The notes: a model not told the origin generated them from the sequence alone. DNA of 64,000 nt from Bacillota bacterium (GCA_023457255.1 JAEWMB010000020.1:62001-126000), one strand, 5' to 3'. Shown: positions 51,560 through 61,506, numbered from the stretch's first letter. Program-made: numbers and translations.

Positions 51560-51672
51560 TTCCTTGTTATCAAATTTATTTAATCTAGAAGTTTATACAT
51601 CCTTTTTCTGTTAGAAACAATTCAGAGACATAGCATATGTTAAATAGAAGGATTAAATTAAGGAAAATTATC

Positions 51673-52281
51673 ATGGATTTCGCCGAAGATTTTTGTTATC
51701 GTGAGAAAGACAGGTATAATACGGAAGAATTTGAAGAATGTGATTATTCAATACCAAGAGAAGAGCAATGGAATCAAGATGAAATCAGAGAAGAGGGGTT
51801 AAAAGCTATCTATGGCACAATTATGAGTGTTGATACTAGGTACTCTGAGAGGAAAAAAGATTGTATTGAATATTACGATATTGAAATAAATTCGGAACAA
51901 TATGGTGTAGTACACTTTATCCTTAGTGCAAACACTTTGTTTGTAGACTGCTTCTACGGGGACATAGGGACAAGGGTTGTTGGATTTTATGACCCGATGT
52001 TACCGATGCCACTCATTTATCCGCCTCGTTATCAAATCAGAGTAATTGCACTTGATTTGTCTGGCCGCTTTGTAAAAGCTGATTTTTTTGATTGTTTTTT
52101 AATAAGTCAGGACAATCAATTACAGCTTGAGGTGACAAACAATACCTACATTATAAGTGAAGAGAAAGGTGCACCTTACTGTGATAATATATCAAATCAC
52201 TATATGGTTGTTTTATATAGCAGATCAACAAAGAGTATCCCTGCAATAACGCAGCCCAATGTCATTATTGTTCTACATTAA
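51673..52281 (+). CDS. Unknown acidic protein
   Basis: This roughly 202-residue soluble protein has an acidic first third (FAEDFCYREKDRYNTEEFEECDYS), then a beta-rich part with IYGTIMSVDTRYSERKKDC, VDCFYGDIGTRVVGFYDPMLPMPLIYPPRYQIRVIAL and FFDCFLISQDNQLQL. The Pro-rich PMLPMPLIYPPRYQ is a striking fixed point. No family name is certain. ATG 51673 with AAGGA upstream is preferred over 51637. Confidence 0.65.
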   Translation: MDFAEDFCYREKDRYNTEEFEECDYSIPREEQWNQDEIREEGLKAIYGTIMSVDTRYSERKKDCIEYYDIEINSEQYGVVHFILSANTLFVDCFYGDIGTRVVGFYDPMLPMPLIYPPRYQIRVIALDLSGRFVKADFFDCFLISQDNQLQLEVTNNTYIISEEKGAPYCDNISNHYMVVLYSRSTKSIPAITQPNVIIVLH

Positions 52282-52418
52282 TTCTAAGTTTGCTTAATTA
52301 GGGGATTAGGAATTAGAAAGTTGGAGCAGTTAGCTATAAGGCATATTGATAAAATTGCTTATTTAAAATAGAATTATAGGGTAAATATCCTATAGATATA
52401 GAAAGGTGGAGGAATGCG

Positions 52419-52601
52419 ATGGACGAAGAACGTTTTGAAAAAGTATATTCACAAGGGTTTACAAACATAAGTCAGATTTGGATTGATAAGGTAACAGGGG
52501 TGAATTATTTTTTTCATTGCTGTGGAAATGCCGGTGGTTTGACAGTTTTATTAGACAGTGAAGGAAAACCAGTGATAACTCCAATCCGCTATAGTAAGTA
52601 A
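52419..52601 (+). CDS. DUF6440-like small protein
   Basis: This 60-residue protein has the pattern WIDKVTGVNYFFHCCGNAGGLTVLLDSEGKPVIT, matching small DUF6440-type proteins (an invariant TGV, GGLT-LLD and GKP). The role is unknown. GGAGG is 7 bases upstream and a terminator follows. Confidence 0.75.
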   Translation: MDEERFEKVYSQGFTNISQIWIDKVTGVNYFFHCCGNAGGLTVLLDSEGKPVITPIRYSK

Positions 52602-52621
52602 TTCAAATAAAAGTCTAAAAT

Positions 52622-52688
52622 AAGAGATAGCTTGGGTCTTGAATGAGTAGATGCTTTTCATTCAGTCTATGTTATCTCTTTTCTTTTT
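52622..52688 (+). terminator. Intrinsic terminator
   Basis: An outer stem AAGAGATAGC / GTTATCTCTT and an inner stem TTGAATG / CATTCAG, followed by TTCTTTTTC. Confidence 0.7.
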
Positions 52689-52710
52689 CACGAGAAAAGC
52701 ATTTCGGTAT

Positions 52711-52815
52711 TTAAAATTTGAAGATATTTAAAAGTTTGTCAGGTATCTAAAAGTTTATAGAGTACTTAAAAGCTTACAAGATTTTTAAAAGTTTGCAAAG
52801 TGTTTTTGAAATTTA
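52711..52815 (+). repeat. Degenerate tandem repeats of about 19-20 bp
   Basis: Five head-to-tail units share TTAAAAGTTT followed by a variable part (examples TAAAAGTTTATAGAGTACT and TAAAAGCTTACAAGATTTT). There are no spacers of a CRISPR kind. Confidence 0.6.
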
Positions 52816-53033
52816 AAAAGAATTTTCTTGATTTTTCTTTGCTTATGATGACATATGTAAAAAGATTGGTGTTAAGAATGTTTTAAAAAGAGTACATGAA
52901 GAAGTACACAAAAAGAGAGATTTAGTAACAATATCTTATCTGATTATTAAGGTTTGTAACTATCATATTAAATAAATTTAACAAATCAGTTAAAAGAATC
53001 TTTCCATACTGGAATAAATATGGTAGAATAATA

Positions 53034-53062
53034 TTGTCAAATTATGAAATACATTGTATAAT
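53034..53062 (+). promoter_or_regulatory. Promoter of the NlpC/P60 gene
   Basis: TTGTCA (53034-53039), a 17-base spacer and a perfect TATAAT (53057-53062). Confidence 0.75.
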
Positions 53063-53230
53063 TAGAAAATCAAGATGAGAGTTAACAATTTCGTCATAAT
53101 TAGGACATAATTTCGTAGTACACTTGTAACAGTAAAGAAATACACATCAAATTGAATAGGATGATAATTTAAATAATAAAAAATACAAGATTGGATAAGG
53201 CTTTATAAAGTCGGGAAAGGAACTGAACTC

Positions 53231-55105
53231 ATGTTACCATTTATGAGAAAAAATAAGTTACGAATTGCTATAGTAGGCGCAGTAGTTGGTTTAGGAGCAG
53301 CAGTGGCTACTCCAAATAGTGTAGCGAAAGATCATGCGCAGGAAGTAAATGCAAGAGCGCTGGTGGCTCAACAACTTAGTTTCAATGATATTACACCTGG
53401 TTTAGTAAATGTAAGTCCAAAAAGTATTGAGGATGAAAAGAGTACTTTCACCTTAGATAATCCGGGAGAAGAGAATTCTTCACTAAAATCAGAGGAAGCA
53501 GATCAGTCTCAAAATCAAGAGGGTCAAAAGGCAGAAGTGAAGGCAGAAGATGAAGCAGCTCCGGAAGATAACCTGGAGGAATCCAATCAAGTGGACTTAG
53601 CTTCTATTGATGAAAATAATCAATCCGGTATTTTATCCTCTGCGGAAGGTGCAGAGGAGGATACCACCGTTATGTCGGTTGAGGATTCGATAGATTTCTT
53701 AGAGGGAGAAGAAGTACCGGAAGTTGAGGAGGAAGCGGCTCCTAAATTCTATACCATTGGTGTAAAACATAGTACCGTAATGGCAATTCAGCAAAGATTA
53801 ATGGATCTTGGCTTTATGGAAGATGCGGAACCAACCGATTACTATGGTTCTATTACTGCGGAAGCGGTAACGATGTTTCAGAGACAATCAGATTTAAAAC
53901 AAGATGGAATTTTAGGTCCGGAAACCTATGAGATGCTATTATCAGATAATGCAAAGCATTATGCTGCTAAATTAGGAATGGATGGTGCTGATATTAAGCG
54001 TATCCAGCAACGTCTCTATGAAATGGGATATCTTTCTTCTATTGACATGGTAACAGGCCATTTTGGTGATGTAACAGAAGGTGCGGTAAAGAAGATGCAA
54101 GAAAATAACGGTCTTGCTGCGGATGGTAAGGTCGGCGAGATGACAGTGGACTTGCTCTATAGTGAAGATGCAAAACCTAATCTGATTGCGTATGGAGAAC
54201 AGTCAGACATCGTATTGGCATCACAGAAGAGATTAAAAGAATTAGGGTATTTGACAACAACTCCTGATGGTAAGTATGGTAATGATACCTTAATCGCAGT
54301 AAAACAATTCCAGTCAAGAAATGACCTTGTAGTGGACGGTTTCTTAGGACCTTCCACAAGAGAAGTGTTAAACAGCTCCAGTGCAGTGCCAAACGGTGTA
54401 ATGCTGGGGGACAGCGGCGAGGCGGTTAAGCGTATTCAAGAATTATTAAATAAATATGGCTATATATCCTCCAATAATATGACCGGTTATTTTGGTGAAG
54501 TTACAGAAGATGCGGTAAAGAGTTTCCAGAGGAACAATGGTTTATCTGCTGACGGTAATGTTGGTGTATTAACCATGACTAAGTTAACCGGTGCTGATGT
54601 TGTGAAGGCAGGTGCTGCCTCCGGCGGAAGCAGTAATTCCGGCAGTTCCAATCATAACAGTAGTTCCTCCAACTCCGGTAGTTCCAATAATTCTTCCAAT
54701 AACAGTTCTTCTAACAGCAATACGAACAGCGGAACAGTGAGTGGAAGTGTAAGTGAGCTAATTCGTGTTGCTAAATCCAAAGTTGGAAGTCCATATATCT
54801 TAGGCGCGAAAGGACCAAATGCTTTTGATTGCTCCGGATTTATTTACTGGTGTTTAAATCAGGTTGGAGTAAAGCAGAGTTACTTAACATCAAGCGGTTG
54901 GAGAAGCGTTGGCAAGTACAAGAAGATTACAAGTTTATCGAATGTACAAGCCGGTGATATCATCGTTGTAAGAGGACATGTTGGTATTGCAGCGGGCAAT
55001 GGCAGGGTAATTGATGCGTCTTCCTCCAGTGGAAAGATTGTTTACCGGGATTTAAGTTCTTGGTGGAGCAGCCGTTTTATTGTGGCATGGCGTATTTTTG
55101 ACTAA
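53231..55105 (+). CDS. Secreted peptidoglycan hydrolase: four PG-binding domains and NlpC/P60
   Basis: This 624-residue exported protein has a signal segment (about 11-32), an acidic stretch to about 175, four PG_binding_1 repeats (about 178-450; examples AIQQRLMDLGFM, RIQQRLYEMGYL, ASQKRLKELGYL, RIQELLNKYGYI), and a Ser/Asn/Gly linker of some 45 residues. The NlpC/P60 domain from about 510 has the catalytic Cys in FDCSGFIYW and His in GHVGIAAGNGRVIDAS. It would cleave the stem peptide of peptidoglycan. GGAAAGGAAC precedes the ATG. Confidence 0.94.
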   Translation: MLPFMRKNKLRIAIVGAVVGLGAAVATPNSVAKDHAQEVNARALVAQQLSFNDITPGLVNVSPKSIEDEKSTFTLDNPGEENSSLKSEEADQSQNQEGQKAEVKAEDEAAPEDNLEESNQVDLASIDENNQSGILSSAEGAEEDTTVMSVEDSIDFLEGEEVPEVEEEAAPKFYTIGVKHSTVMAIQQRLMDLGFMEDAEPTDYYGSITAEAVTMFQRQSDLKQDGILGPETYEMLLSDNAKHYAAKLGMDGADIKRIQQRLYEMGYLSSIDMVTGHFGDVTEGAVKKMQENNGLAADGKVGEMTVDLLYSEDAKPNLIAYGEQSDIVLASQKRLKELGYLTTTPDGKYGNDTLIAVKQFQSRNDLVVDGFLGPSTREVLNSSSAVPNGVMLGDSGEAVKRIQELLNKYGYISSNNMTGYFGEVTEDAVKSFQRNNGLSADGNVGVLTMTKLTGADVVKAGAASGGSSNSGSSNHNSSSSNSGSSNNSSNNSSSNSNTNSGTVSGSVSELIRVAKSKVGSPYILGAKGPNAFDCSGFIYWCLNQVGVKQSYLTSSGWRSVGKYKKITSLSNVQAGDIIVVRGHVGIAAGNGRVIDASSSSGKIVYRDLSSWWSSRFIVAWRIFD

Positions 55106-55130
55106 TAAAAGTTTACTGGAATAATAATGT

Positions 55131-55180
55131 AAAGCAGCAAAGAGGGAAATTTATCATATTCTTGTCTTTGCTGCTTTTTC
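55131..55180 (+). terminator. Intrinsic terminator
   Basis: The 13-bp stem AAAGCAGCAAAGA / TCTTTGCTGCTTT with a 21-base loop and a T run ends the NlpC/P60 gene. Confidence 0.88.
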
Positions 55181-55260
55181 TTGTTGTTTGATATAGTTCA
55201 TATTTTATTTTGATACCCATAAACTATAAATAGCTAGTACAAATGTTGTTGGGGGTTAGT

Positions 55261-57819
55261 ATGAATTTAGAAAAACAAGTATTAGAATTTTTAAAGAATA
55301 GTCTAAATTGGTACCTTACCACTACACCGTACCTTTTTCCTGAGAATCCAAATAGAATAAAAACGAATGAGTTAGCAATATTCGAAGTAGAAAACATAAA
55401 GGAAGCCACAGATGCTCAGCGACTACAATCCATGGAGAATATATTAAATTCTCTGCCAATCAATGAAACTCATTTTTTTTACCTCATATATGGATCAAAA
55501 GGAATCTTAAAGTTTTTTTACGGAATTGCTCCAAATTTAAAATGCCGGATAGATGACGAATCAGTCAGAAAAAATGTTGATTTCAGCGCAGAAGTTTTGT
55601 ATACATCTTTAGCAGGAAATCTTGAAGACAGTACAATTACTCCGATTAATAGTGAGGGGATTTCAGAGCTTTTGATGGAAATTGAAGGGCTTAAATTCAA
55701 TGCAATGATAGAAGGAACTCCCGGGATTATTAATTCCACGAACCTAACCTTAGGAATTGACAGGTTATCTACGGTTATGGCGGAGGATGACTTTGTATAC
55801 TTAGTGATTGGGCATCGTTTTACCATACAGGAAATTGCTTGTTTCATTGAACAAATAGAAGAGATTGATAATCTGCTGTCATTGATAACAGACGAAATTA
55901 TAACAAAAGAATTTACAGATGGCAATTCCTCCTCCTGCGCAAATAATTTGACAAACATTGCTACGAATACGGATTCTTATTCAAAGACAAGACAAACGCA
56001 AAAAGGTATACCGGAGATTGGTAAAAAAAATGAGGGCGAAGAAATAATAGAAGAAAATAATGAGATAGAAGAAGTCTTTAATTCGCATATTATAAAGCTT
56101 GATGGCATCGTGAAGACAAAAGCATTGCAGGGAGGTATTAGTAATGCATTAACCAATACCAAGACTCAGACTAAATTAGAAACTACGATAGTTAAAGAAA
56201 TCTTAGGCAATATGGGTGCCAGGGAAAGGAGACATTATATACAGAATGTATTATACCCAAGGCTTAATTATGCTTTGGGTAACTCCTTATATCTGTACAG
56301 TTCCATATTAAAAACGAACAGCAAAGCGGTGCTAAATAAACTGGAGTCATTGATTAAATCGATTTATTCCGGAAGCAGTGGAAATAATGTTCCAATTAAG
56401 TTTACTGATCTTGCTCAAAATGATTTTGCCCTGGAAGCATTTCGAAACTTTCAGCTTTTAACTTATGCAAAATATCAAGACGGTCAATGCAAAAAATTTT
56501 CCTGTGAAGAGATCAGTGCCAGGAAGGTATTTTCGCAGGTAACGTATTGTGATTTTGCTCTTGGTGGGAATCTGGTATCTAGCAGAGAATTGGGAATAAT
56601 GGCCTCCTTACCAAAGGATTTGACGTCAATATACCCATTGGAGGAATATCGGTTAAATAGTTCTTATATCGGCAATAACGGCTTAGAAGAGCATACGGTA
56701 TTACTTGGTGATTATGTAAGGAACAGGCAGATTATGAGATCACAAAAAATAATACTGAGTAAGAAAATAATAACTAATAATTTATACTTAACCGGTTCCT
56801 TTCAAGAAAGTATAAGCGGGATATTGTATCGTATCCTGGAAGAGAGTGGCTATTCTTATCTAATTGTGAATACTAAAAGAAATAATCAGGAAGCAGTAAT
56901 CCATGCAAATGCTATGATTTATGATGGGTTAGAGCATGATAGGGGTATCTTTCCTATCAATTTGTTTCAGTTTTATAAAAGAAACCAAATACAAGCTCAA
57001 GTTGATTTTATCAAACATTGTTTTCAATCAATATTATCATTATCCGACATGTTACTCAGTATTGTGGAAAGAGGCTGTTACGAATGTTACATAGATTATG
57101 GCTGGGATATTGAGACCAGTGAAAATCCATGGTTTGGAGAGCATGCTTTCTTAAATAAAGTAAATGCGTTTCCTATAGTAGGAGATTTAATTGATAAAGT
57201 TAAAATGCTGTTGCATGATGAAATATTAGATGACAGCATAAGAGAAAAATGCAGTCTGGAACTTAGAACAAAACTTGAGGTGCTATTATTAGGCCGGAAG
57301 GCAAAGATTTTTAATGCTCGTCAAAGTATTGATTTTTTTACTTTATTAAAACAAAAATCTTATCTTAATCTGGCATCGTTACATAATTCCATGGAGAGAG
57401 AATTTTACATCACCTTACTTGTTCAAAAATTATATCAAATTTCAGAAAAATTAAAAGAACGAGTAGAGGATTTTCATTTTCTTACTGCGTGGAATTGTCT
57501 TCAGGAATTATTTCCTAATCAGGTATCGTCCTATCAGCGTATGGATTTTTTTGAACAATATATAGAACATGCATCAAAGGCTGGGCTTAGTTATTATCTA
57601 TTTGATACTGCACCCAATAGATGGAATAAAGATATATTAAAACAAATCCCAACGATAATCAGTGGACGCATAACAAAGTTGGAAGATAGAAATAGTATTG
57701 AAAATCGCATCAAATTAAGCAAGGCTCAAAGGGAAAAACTAATGGAATTAGAAGCGGCACGTGTTCTATTTTCTTTTGATGATGATTCCTTTGTCTTTGA
57801 ATGCGAGAGCTTTTACTAA
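55261..57819 (+). CDS. HerA-like protein lacking ATPase motifs
   Basis: This 852-residue soluble protein follows, from about residue 480, the HerA/DUF853-type ATPase plan: a lead-in VLLGDYVRNRQIM, LYLTGS, a Rossmann-like strand YLIVNTKR, FPINLFQF (family: NPFEF), ECYIDYGWDIE, a long helix with LRTKLEVLLLGRKAKIFN, EREFYITLLVQKLYQI, and late LSYYLFDTAPNRWNKDILKQIPTII. At the Walker A place it reads GSFQESISG with no GK(S/T), and no Walker B EEAH is found. It is probably a catalytically dead structural or regulatory relative; the partner is unknown. Start ATG 55261 follows GGGGGT. Confidence 0.65.
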   Translation: MNLEKQVLEFLKNSLNWYLTTTPYLFPENPNRIKTNELAIFEVENIKEATDAQRLQSMENILNSLPINETHFFYLIYGSKGILKFFYGIAPNLKCRIDDESVRKNVDFSAEVLYTSLAGNLEDSTITPINSEGISELLMEIEGLKFNAMIEGTPGIINSTNLTLGIDRLSTVMAEDDFVYLVIGHRFTIQEIACFIEQIEEIDNLLSLITDEIITKEFTDGNSSSCANNLTNIATNTDSYSKTRQTQKGIPEIGKKNEGEEIIEENNEIEEVFNSHIIKLDGIVKTKALQGGISNALTNTKTQTKLETTIVKEILGNMGARERRHYIQNVLYPRLNYALGNSLYLYSSILKTNSKAVLNKLESLIKSIYSGSSGNNVPIKFTDLAQNDFALEAFRNFQLLTYAKYQDGQCKKFSCEEISARKVFSQVTYCDFALGGNLVSSRELGIMASLPKDLTSIYPLEEYRLNSSYIGNNGLEEHTVLLGDYVRNRQIMRSQKIILSKKIITNNLYLTGSFQESISGILYRILEESGYSYLIVNTKRNNQEAVIHANAMIYDGLEHDRGIFPINLFQFYKRNQIQAQVDFIKHCFQSILSLSDMLLSIVERGCYECYIDYGWDIETSENPWFGEHAFLNKVNAFPIVGDLIDKVKMLLHDEILDDSIREKCSLELRTKLEVLLLGRKAKIFNARQSIDFFTLLKQKSYLNLASLHNSMEREFYITLLVQKLYQISEKLKERVEDFHFLTAWNCLQELFPNQVSSYQRMDFFEQYIEHASKAGLSYYLFDTAPNRWNKDILKQIPTIISGRITKLEDRNSIENRIKLSKAQREKLMELEAARVLFSFDDDSFVFECESFY

Positions 57820-57982
57820 ACATATTTACTTAAGATATTGACATCTTTCCACAATAAAAAAGTATAATACGGAAGAATGTCCTATCGTAAATTCAAGTAA
57901 ATTGGTGATAAGAAAAACAAGTATGGAAAGATTACTTGTATATAATTACCATATTCAGGCATTTATTTTCGTCATCTTTAGC

Positions 57983-58000
57983 ATTGTAAATACTTACAAT
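57983..58000. promoter_or_regulatory. Operator-like palindrome 1
   Basis: ATTGTAA-N4-TTACAAT, a 7-bp inverted repeat with the core TGTAA-N4-TTACA shared with the site at 58081. Confidence 0.5.
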
Positions 58001-58080
58001 TTGGATTATGATTAAAGTACTAATATTTTGTACGTAATTTATATCATCTGGGAATTATAGTGAGAGCATGAGAACGACAT

Positions 58081-58096
58081 ATGTAATCACTTACAT
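58081..58096. promoter_or_regulatory. Operator-like palindrome 2
   Basis: ATGTAA-N4-TTACAT, the same core as the site at 57983, 97 bases further on centre to centre and 228 bases before the pectate lyase start. Confidence 0.5.
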
Positions 58097-58323
58097 TTTG
58101 TTATTTCTTATGCCGGAAAGGAGGTCTTATTTCATTCATAGTTGTACCATTTGTATTATGTGTTTGTTCAAGTTTTAAGAAGGCTTGAAAGAGGGTTATG
58201 CTCCACGGATAAATTGAAGACAAGCGACGGGGCGGGAGCAGTTCTTCTTTCTATGGGAAGGAATCAACACGATTTCTTTCCTAATGATTATGGGATGGCG
58301 TGAAACGCAAAATGGAGGTAAAT

Positions 58324-60219
58324 ATGAAGCTAGGGAAGATTAGCAAACAGGTAGCATTTATTGTTACTCTGGCAATGATGTTCGGATTATTCTTACCAAT
58401 GATGAAATCAGAAGAGACTTTAGCAGCTACGACTACTACGCATGAGCTAAATGTTTCCAATTCAATGTCAGCTGGAAAATATACTTCTGACTTTACAGTA
58501 AATGGGTTTACATTTATTATGGGAGGCTCTACTTGGGAAGTAGATAACTCCAATAAGTCTTACGGTGGTGTATCCTATACGCAGAGGGTGAAATCAGGCG
58601 GAAAGGGCACGATTAGTAAAAGAGCAATTTCTTTTACTGCCTCCGGAGCAGGTCAATTAACTGTCTATGCGATGAGCTCTGGAAGTAGTTCAAGAAGAGT
58701 AACACTATATGGGAACGGAAAAGATCTGGAAAGCTATACGGCAGTAAAAGATGATATTACAGCTATGACTTTTTCGATTCCGAATTCCGGTACTTATGTT
58801 ATCTATCCACCAGACGATGGTATCAGCTACTATTATTTTAAGGTGGTAAAAACAGATTCCACTCAGACACCAACACCAGTTCCAACTACACCGACTCCAA
58901 CAGTAAGACCAACTCAAACTCCTGTACCAACGGTGACCACTGCACCAACACCAACACCATCCGCATCCGGAACAGTTTATGTTTCGAATAATGGTTCGGC
59001 AAGTGCCAGTGGTACTTATTCCAATCCAAAATCTTTAGAGGCGGCGATTAGTTCAGCGAAAGCCGGACAAACCATTTATATGCTGCCAGGAACCTACAAT
59101 TATAGTACGCAAATAACGATTCCGGTTGGTACGAATGGAACATCTAGTGCACGCATCAAGTTAATGCCGTACAATAATGGTAGTGTAACGCTAAATTTCT
59201 CGTCTCAAGCCTATGGTGATACTGCAACCAATCCAAGAGGCATTCAGTTGGATGCAAATTACTGGCATATTTATGGTATCCGTGTATATGGGTCTGCTGA
59301 TAATGGTATCTTTGTAAGTGGTAATAACAATATTATTGAGATGTGCGTGTTAGAAGCAAACCGTGATTCCGGCCTGCAGATTAGCAGAAGAAATTCCAGC
59401 TTATCCAAGATGTCAGATTGGCCTGCAAACAACTTAATTAAAAATTGTACCTCCTTTAACAATTTTGATACCGCAACAGGTGAGAATGCAGACGGATTTG
59501 CTGCTAAGTTAACTTGCGGAGAAGGAAATGTATTTGATGGATGTATCGCTTATAATAATGTTGATGACGGATGGGATTTATATACGAAGACAGATACCGG
59601 AAAGATAGGTAGTGTAACTTTAAGAAACTGTGTTGCTTTCCGTAATGGTGCAACCAGTACCGGGGCGTTTACAGCGAATAGTGATGGTAATGGATTTAAA
59701 CTTGGCGGCACTAGTATTGCAGTAGCTCACTTTGTTGAAAACTGTATCGCGTTTGAAAATAAAAATCATGGTTTCACCGATAATTCAAATCCTGGTCCTA
59801 TCACATTAAAAAATTGTACCTCCTTTAATAATAGTTTAGCGGATGGTAAGAAATCTAATTTTGATTTTGCAAGATCGGACTCCTCCAATAACTATTTCAC
59901 TAATATCATAACATTTAGTACAAAGAGTGTTTCAAGTGATAAGTACAAGGGGACCGCAACGAACTGCAGTTTTTATAATAGTTCTAAGTATTATCTTATT
60001 ACTTCCACAGCAAGTGTAAATACAAGAGGCGGAAGTTATGGAACATTAAATACAACTGGAGTGAAAACTTCAGACTTTGTATCCTTATCAGCACCGGTAA
60101 GCAATACAAATTTACACCAAACCTTAAGAAATGCGGATGGCTCTGTTAATCTAGGTAATTTCTTAAAATTAAGCAGTTCTTCGGCATATAAGACAATGGG
60201 AGCTAACCTTGGAAATTAA
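58324..60219 (+). CDS. Secreted pectate lyase, PL9-like, with N-terminal binding module
   Basis: This is a 631-residue exported enzyme. Signal peptide 1-32 or so (ends LAA), a beta-sandwich module about 40-175 (NGFTFIMGGSTW), a Pro/Thr linker 178-215, and a right-handed beta-helix from 218: GTYSNPKSLEAAISSAKAGQTIYMLPGTYN, ANYWHIYGIRVYGSADNGIFVSG, ENADGFAAKLTCGEGNVFDGCIAYNNVDDGWDLYTK and SDGNGFKLGG. The NADGFAAK/DDGWDLY motifs with Asp and Lys are those of PL9 lyases that cleave polygalacturonate by Ca-dependent beta-elimination. ATG 58324 follows GGAGGTAA. Confidence 0.92.
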   Translation: MKLGKISKQVAFIVTLAMMFGLFLPMMKSEETLAATTTTHELNVSNSMSAGKYTSDFTVNGFTFIMGGSTWEVDNSNKSYGGVSYTQRVKSGGKGTISKRAISFTASGAGQLTVYAMSSGSSSRRVTLYGNGKDLESYTAVKDDITAMTFSIPNSGTYVIYPPDDGISYYYFKVVKTDSTQTPTPVPTTPTPTVRPTQTPVPTVTTAPTPTPSASGTVYVSNNGSASASGTYSNPKSLEAAISSAKAGQTIYMLPGTYNYSTQITIPVGTNGTSSARIKLMPYNNGSVTLNFSSQAYGDTATNPRGIQLDANYWHIYGIRVYGSADNGIFVSGNNNIIEMCVLEANRDSGLQISRRNSSLSKMSDWPANNLIKNCTSFNNFDTATGENADGFAAKLTCGEGNVFDGCIAYNNVDDGWDLYTKTDTGKIGSVTLRNCVAFRNGATSTGAFTANSDGNGFKLGGTSIAVAHFVENCIAFENKNHGFTDNSNPGPITLKNCTSFNNSLADGKKSNFDFARSDSSNNYFTNIITFSTKSVSSDKYKGTATNCSFYNSSKYYLITSTASVNTRGGSYGTLNTTGVKTSDFVSLSAPVSNTNLHQTLRNADGSVNLGNFLKLSSSSAYKTMGANLGN

Positions 60220-60317
60220 AAGATAGTTACTTACAAAAGATGAAACAAGATACAAAATATTAGGTAAATTATAAAACTTTGTATCCAATGAATATACTTG
60301 GGGAAGCGCTTTAGTAT

Positions 60318-60385
60318 AAAAAGAAACTGATATTTCCAAAGGATGTTGTATAGCATCAGGGAGGAGAGTTCAGTTTCTTTTTTTA
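60318..60385 (+). terminator. Intrinsic terminator
   Basis: The 13-bp stem AAAAAGAAACTGA / TCAGTTTCTTTTT with a 39-base loop and a T run ends the pectate lyase gene. Confidence 0.75.
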
Positions 60386-60510
60386 TATTAAAAATACTGT
60401 TATTGAAGAGCCGGTACAAACAAGGGATTTACACCAGAAGGATTAGGTTTGCTGCATTATTCCCCAAAATTAGTTATTAAAGTTTCGATTACTAATATTA
60501 GATGTTATTG

Positions 60511-61506
60511 TTACTCCGATACGATAATTTTACATTTCACTTTAACACCATCCTCTTGACAATACACATAGGCAGTACCTTTTTTATGAGCATAAAGCTT
60601 TCCTGATTTAGTTACTGTTACTATATTAGAATTACTTGTACTAAAGGCAGGTGCATTACCTGAGGATACTGTGGCATACAAAGTTTTACTCTCTCCTTTT
60701 TTCATAGAAATCTCATATTGATTCAAAGAAATTTCAGGCTGTTTTACTGTTACGATACAAGTAGCAGATATACCATCTACAGTAGCAGTTATAGTTGCAA
60801 TTCCATGTTTCATAGCAGTAATTGTACCGTTAGAATCAACAATTGCAACGCTCTTTTTATTTGTCTTATAAGTAGGGGGAATACGAGAGGAAACACAAGG
60901 GGTTAAAGTAAAGCTCTGCCCGCGAAATAATTTAATGCTGGCGCGATCTAATTTGATGGCAGGTTTTTTTACTGTGATATTACAGAGAGATTTTGTACCG
61001 TTTGCACTCACGGTTATGGTTGTAGTTCCGGGTTTCACGGCAGTAATAAAACCACATTCGTCGATAACGGCAACTGATTTTTTGCTGCTTTTGTAGGTAA
61101 CAAAGGAACCGTCTGAAGTTGTTGCACTCAACTGATAAGTCTCACCATTTTCAAGAGATACTTTTTGTGAATTTAGAGTTATTGCCGTCTCTCTCACAGT
61201 AATTTGGCAGGTTGTACGTTCTTTGCCAACCGTTACTGTGATTTTTGCAGTTCCAGGCTTTTTAGCAACCACTTTTCCAAAAGCATTGACAGTAGCAACC
61301 CGCGAATTACTACTTTTAAATTGTGGGATATCAAGTGTTAAGGAGAAGGGAAGCAGTTGATATTCCTCACGAATATTTAAGGTAACATTTTGATTAAGTA
61401 TTATCACATAGGATGAAGCTGATGCTTGATTTGAAAAGATTGGATTGGTACATGTGAAAATTAAGATAAGAGATAAGAAAAATACTTTGAATTTTTTATA
61501 CTTCAT
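60511..61506 (-). CDS. Secreted Big_2 (Ig-like) repeat protein
   Basis: This 331-residue protein has a signal peptide (MKYKKFKVFFLSLILIF, cut near ASA) and about four Big_2 bacterial Ig-like domains, each with SxxxVAxVxxxGxxxAxKxGTxxITV (for example SVAVIDECGFITAVKPGTTTITV). It is a surface or wall adhesion-type protein without a catalytic domain. The start at 61506 has GGAGGATATC upstream; the frame opens 90 codons earlier without support. No cell-wall anchor is seen. Confidence 0.9.
   Translation of the reverse strand: MKYKKFKVFFLSLILIFTCTNPIFSNQASASSYVIILNQNVTLNIREEYQLLPFSLTLDIPQFKSSNSRVATVNAFGKVVAKKPGTAKITVTVGKERTTCQITVRETAITLNSQKVSLENGETYQLSATTSDGSFVTYKSSKKSVAVIDECGFITAVKPGTTTITVSANGTKSLCNITVKKPAIKLDRASIKLFRGQSFTLTPCVSSRIPPTYKTNKKSVAIVDSNGTITAMKHGIATITATVDGISATCIVTVKQPEISLNQYEISMKKGESKTLYATVSSGNAPAFSTSNSNIVTVTKSGKLYAHKKGTAYVYCQEDGVKVKCKIIVSE

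Larger units (their letters stand above)
52602..53230. other. Long intergenic region before the NlpC/P60 gene
   Basis: This is about 630 bases without a gene. It holds a terminator (52622-52688), degenerate tandem repeats (52711-52815), and a strong promoter at 53034-53062 leaving a leader of about 160 bases. The leader shows no known fold. Confidence 0.55.
57820..58323. other. Long upstream region of the pectate lyase gene
   Basis: This is about 500 bases without a gene. A hairpin (GACATCTTTCC 57840-57850 with GGAAGAATGTC 57871-57881, one mismatch) overlaps a possible promoter TTGACA (57838) - N19 - TATAAT (57863-57868). Two operator-like palindromes lie at 57983 and 58081. The remainder is featureless. 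Confidence 0.5.

Noticed and set aside
52711..52815. CRISPR or iteron origin
   Set aside because: Units are AT-rich, degenerate and spacer-less; no replication gene is nearby.
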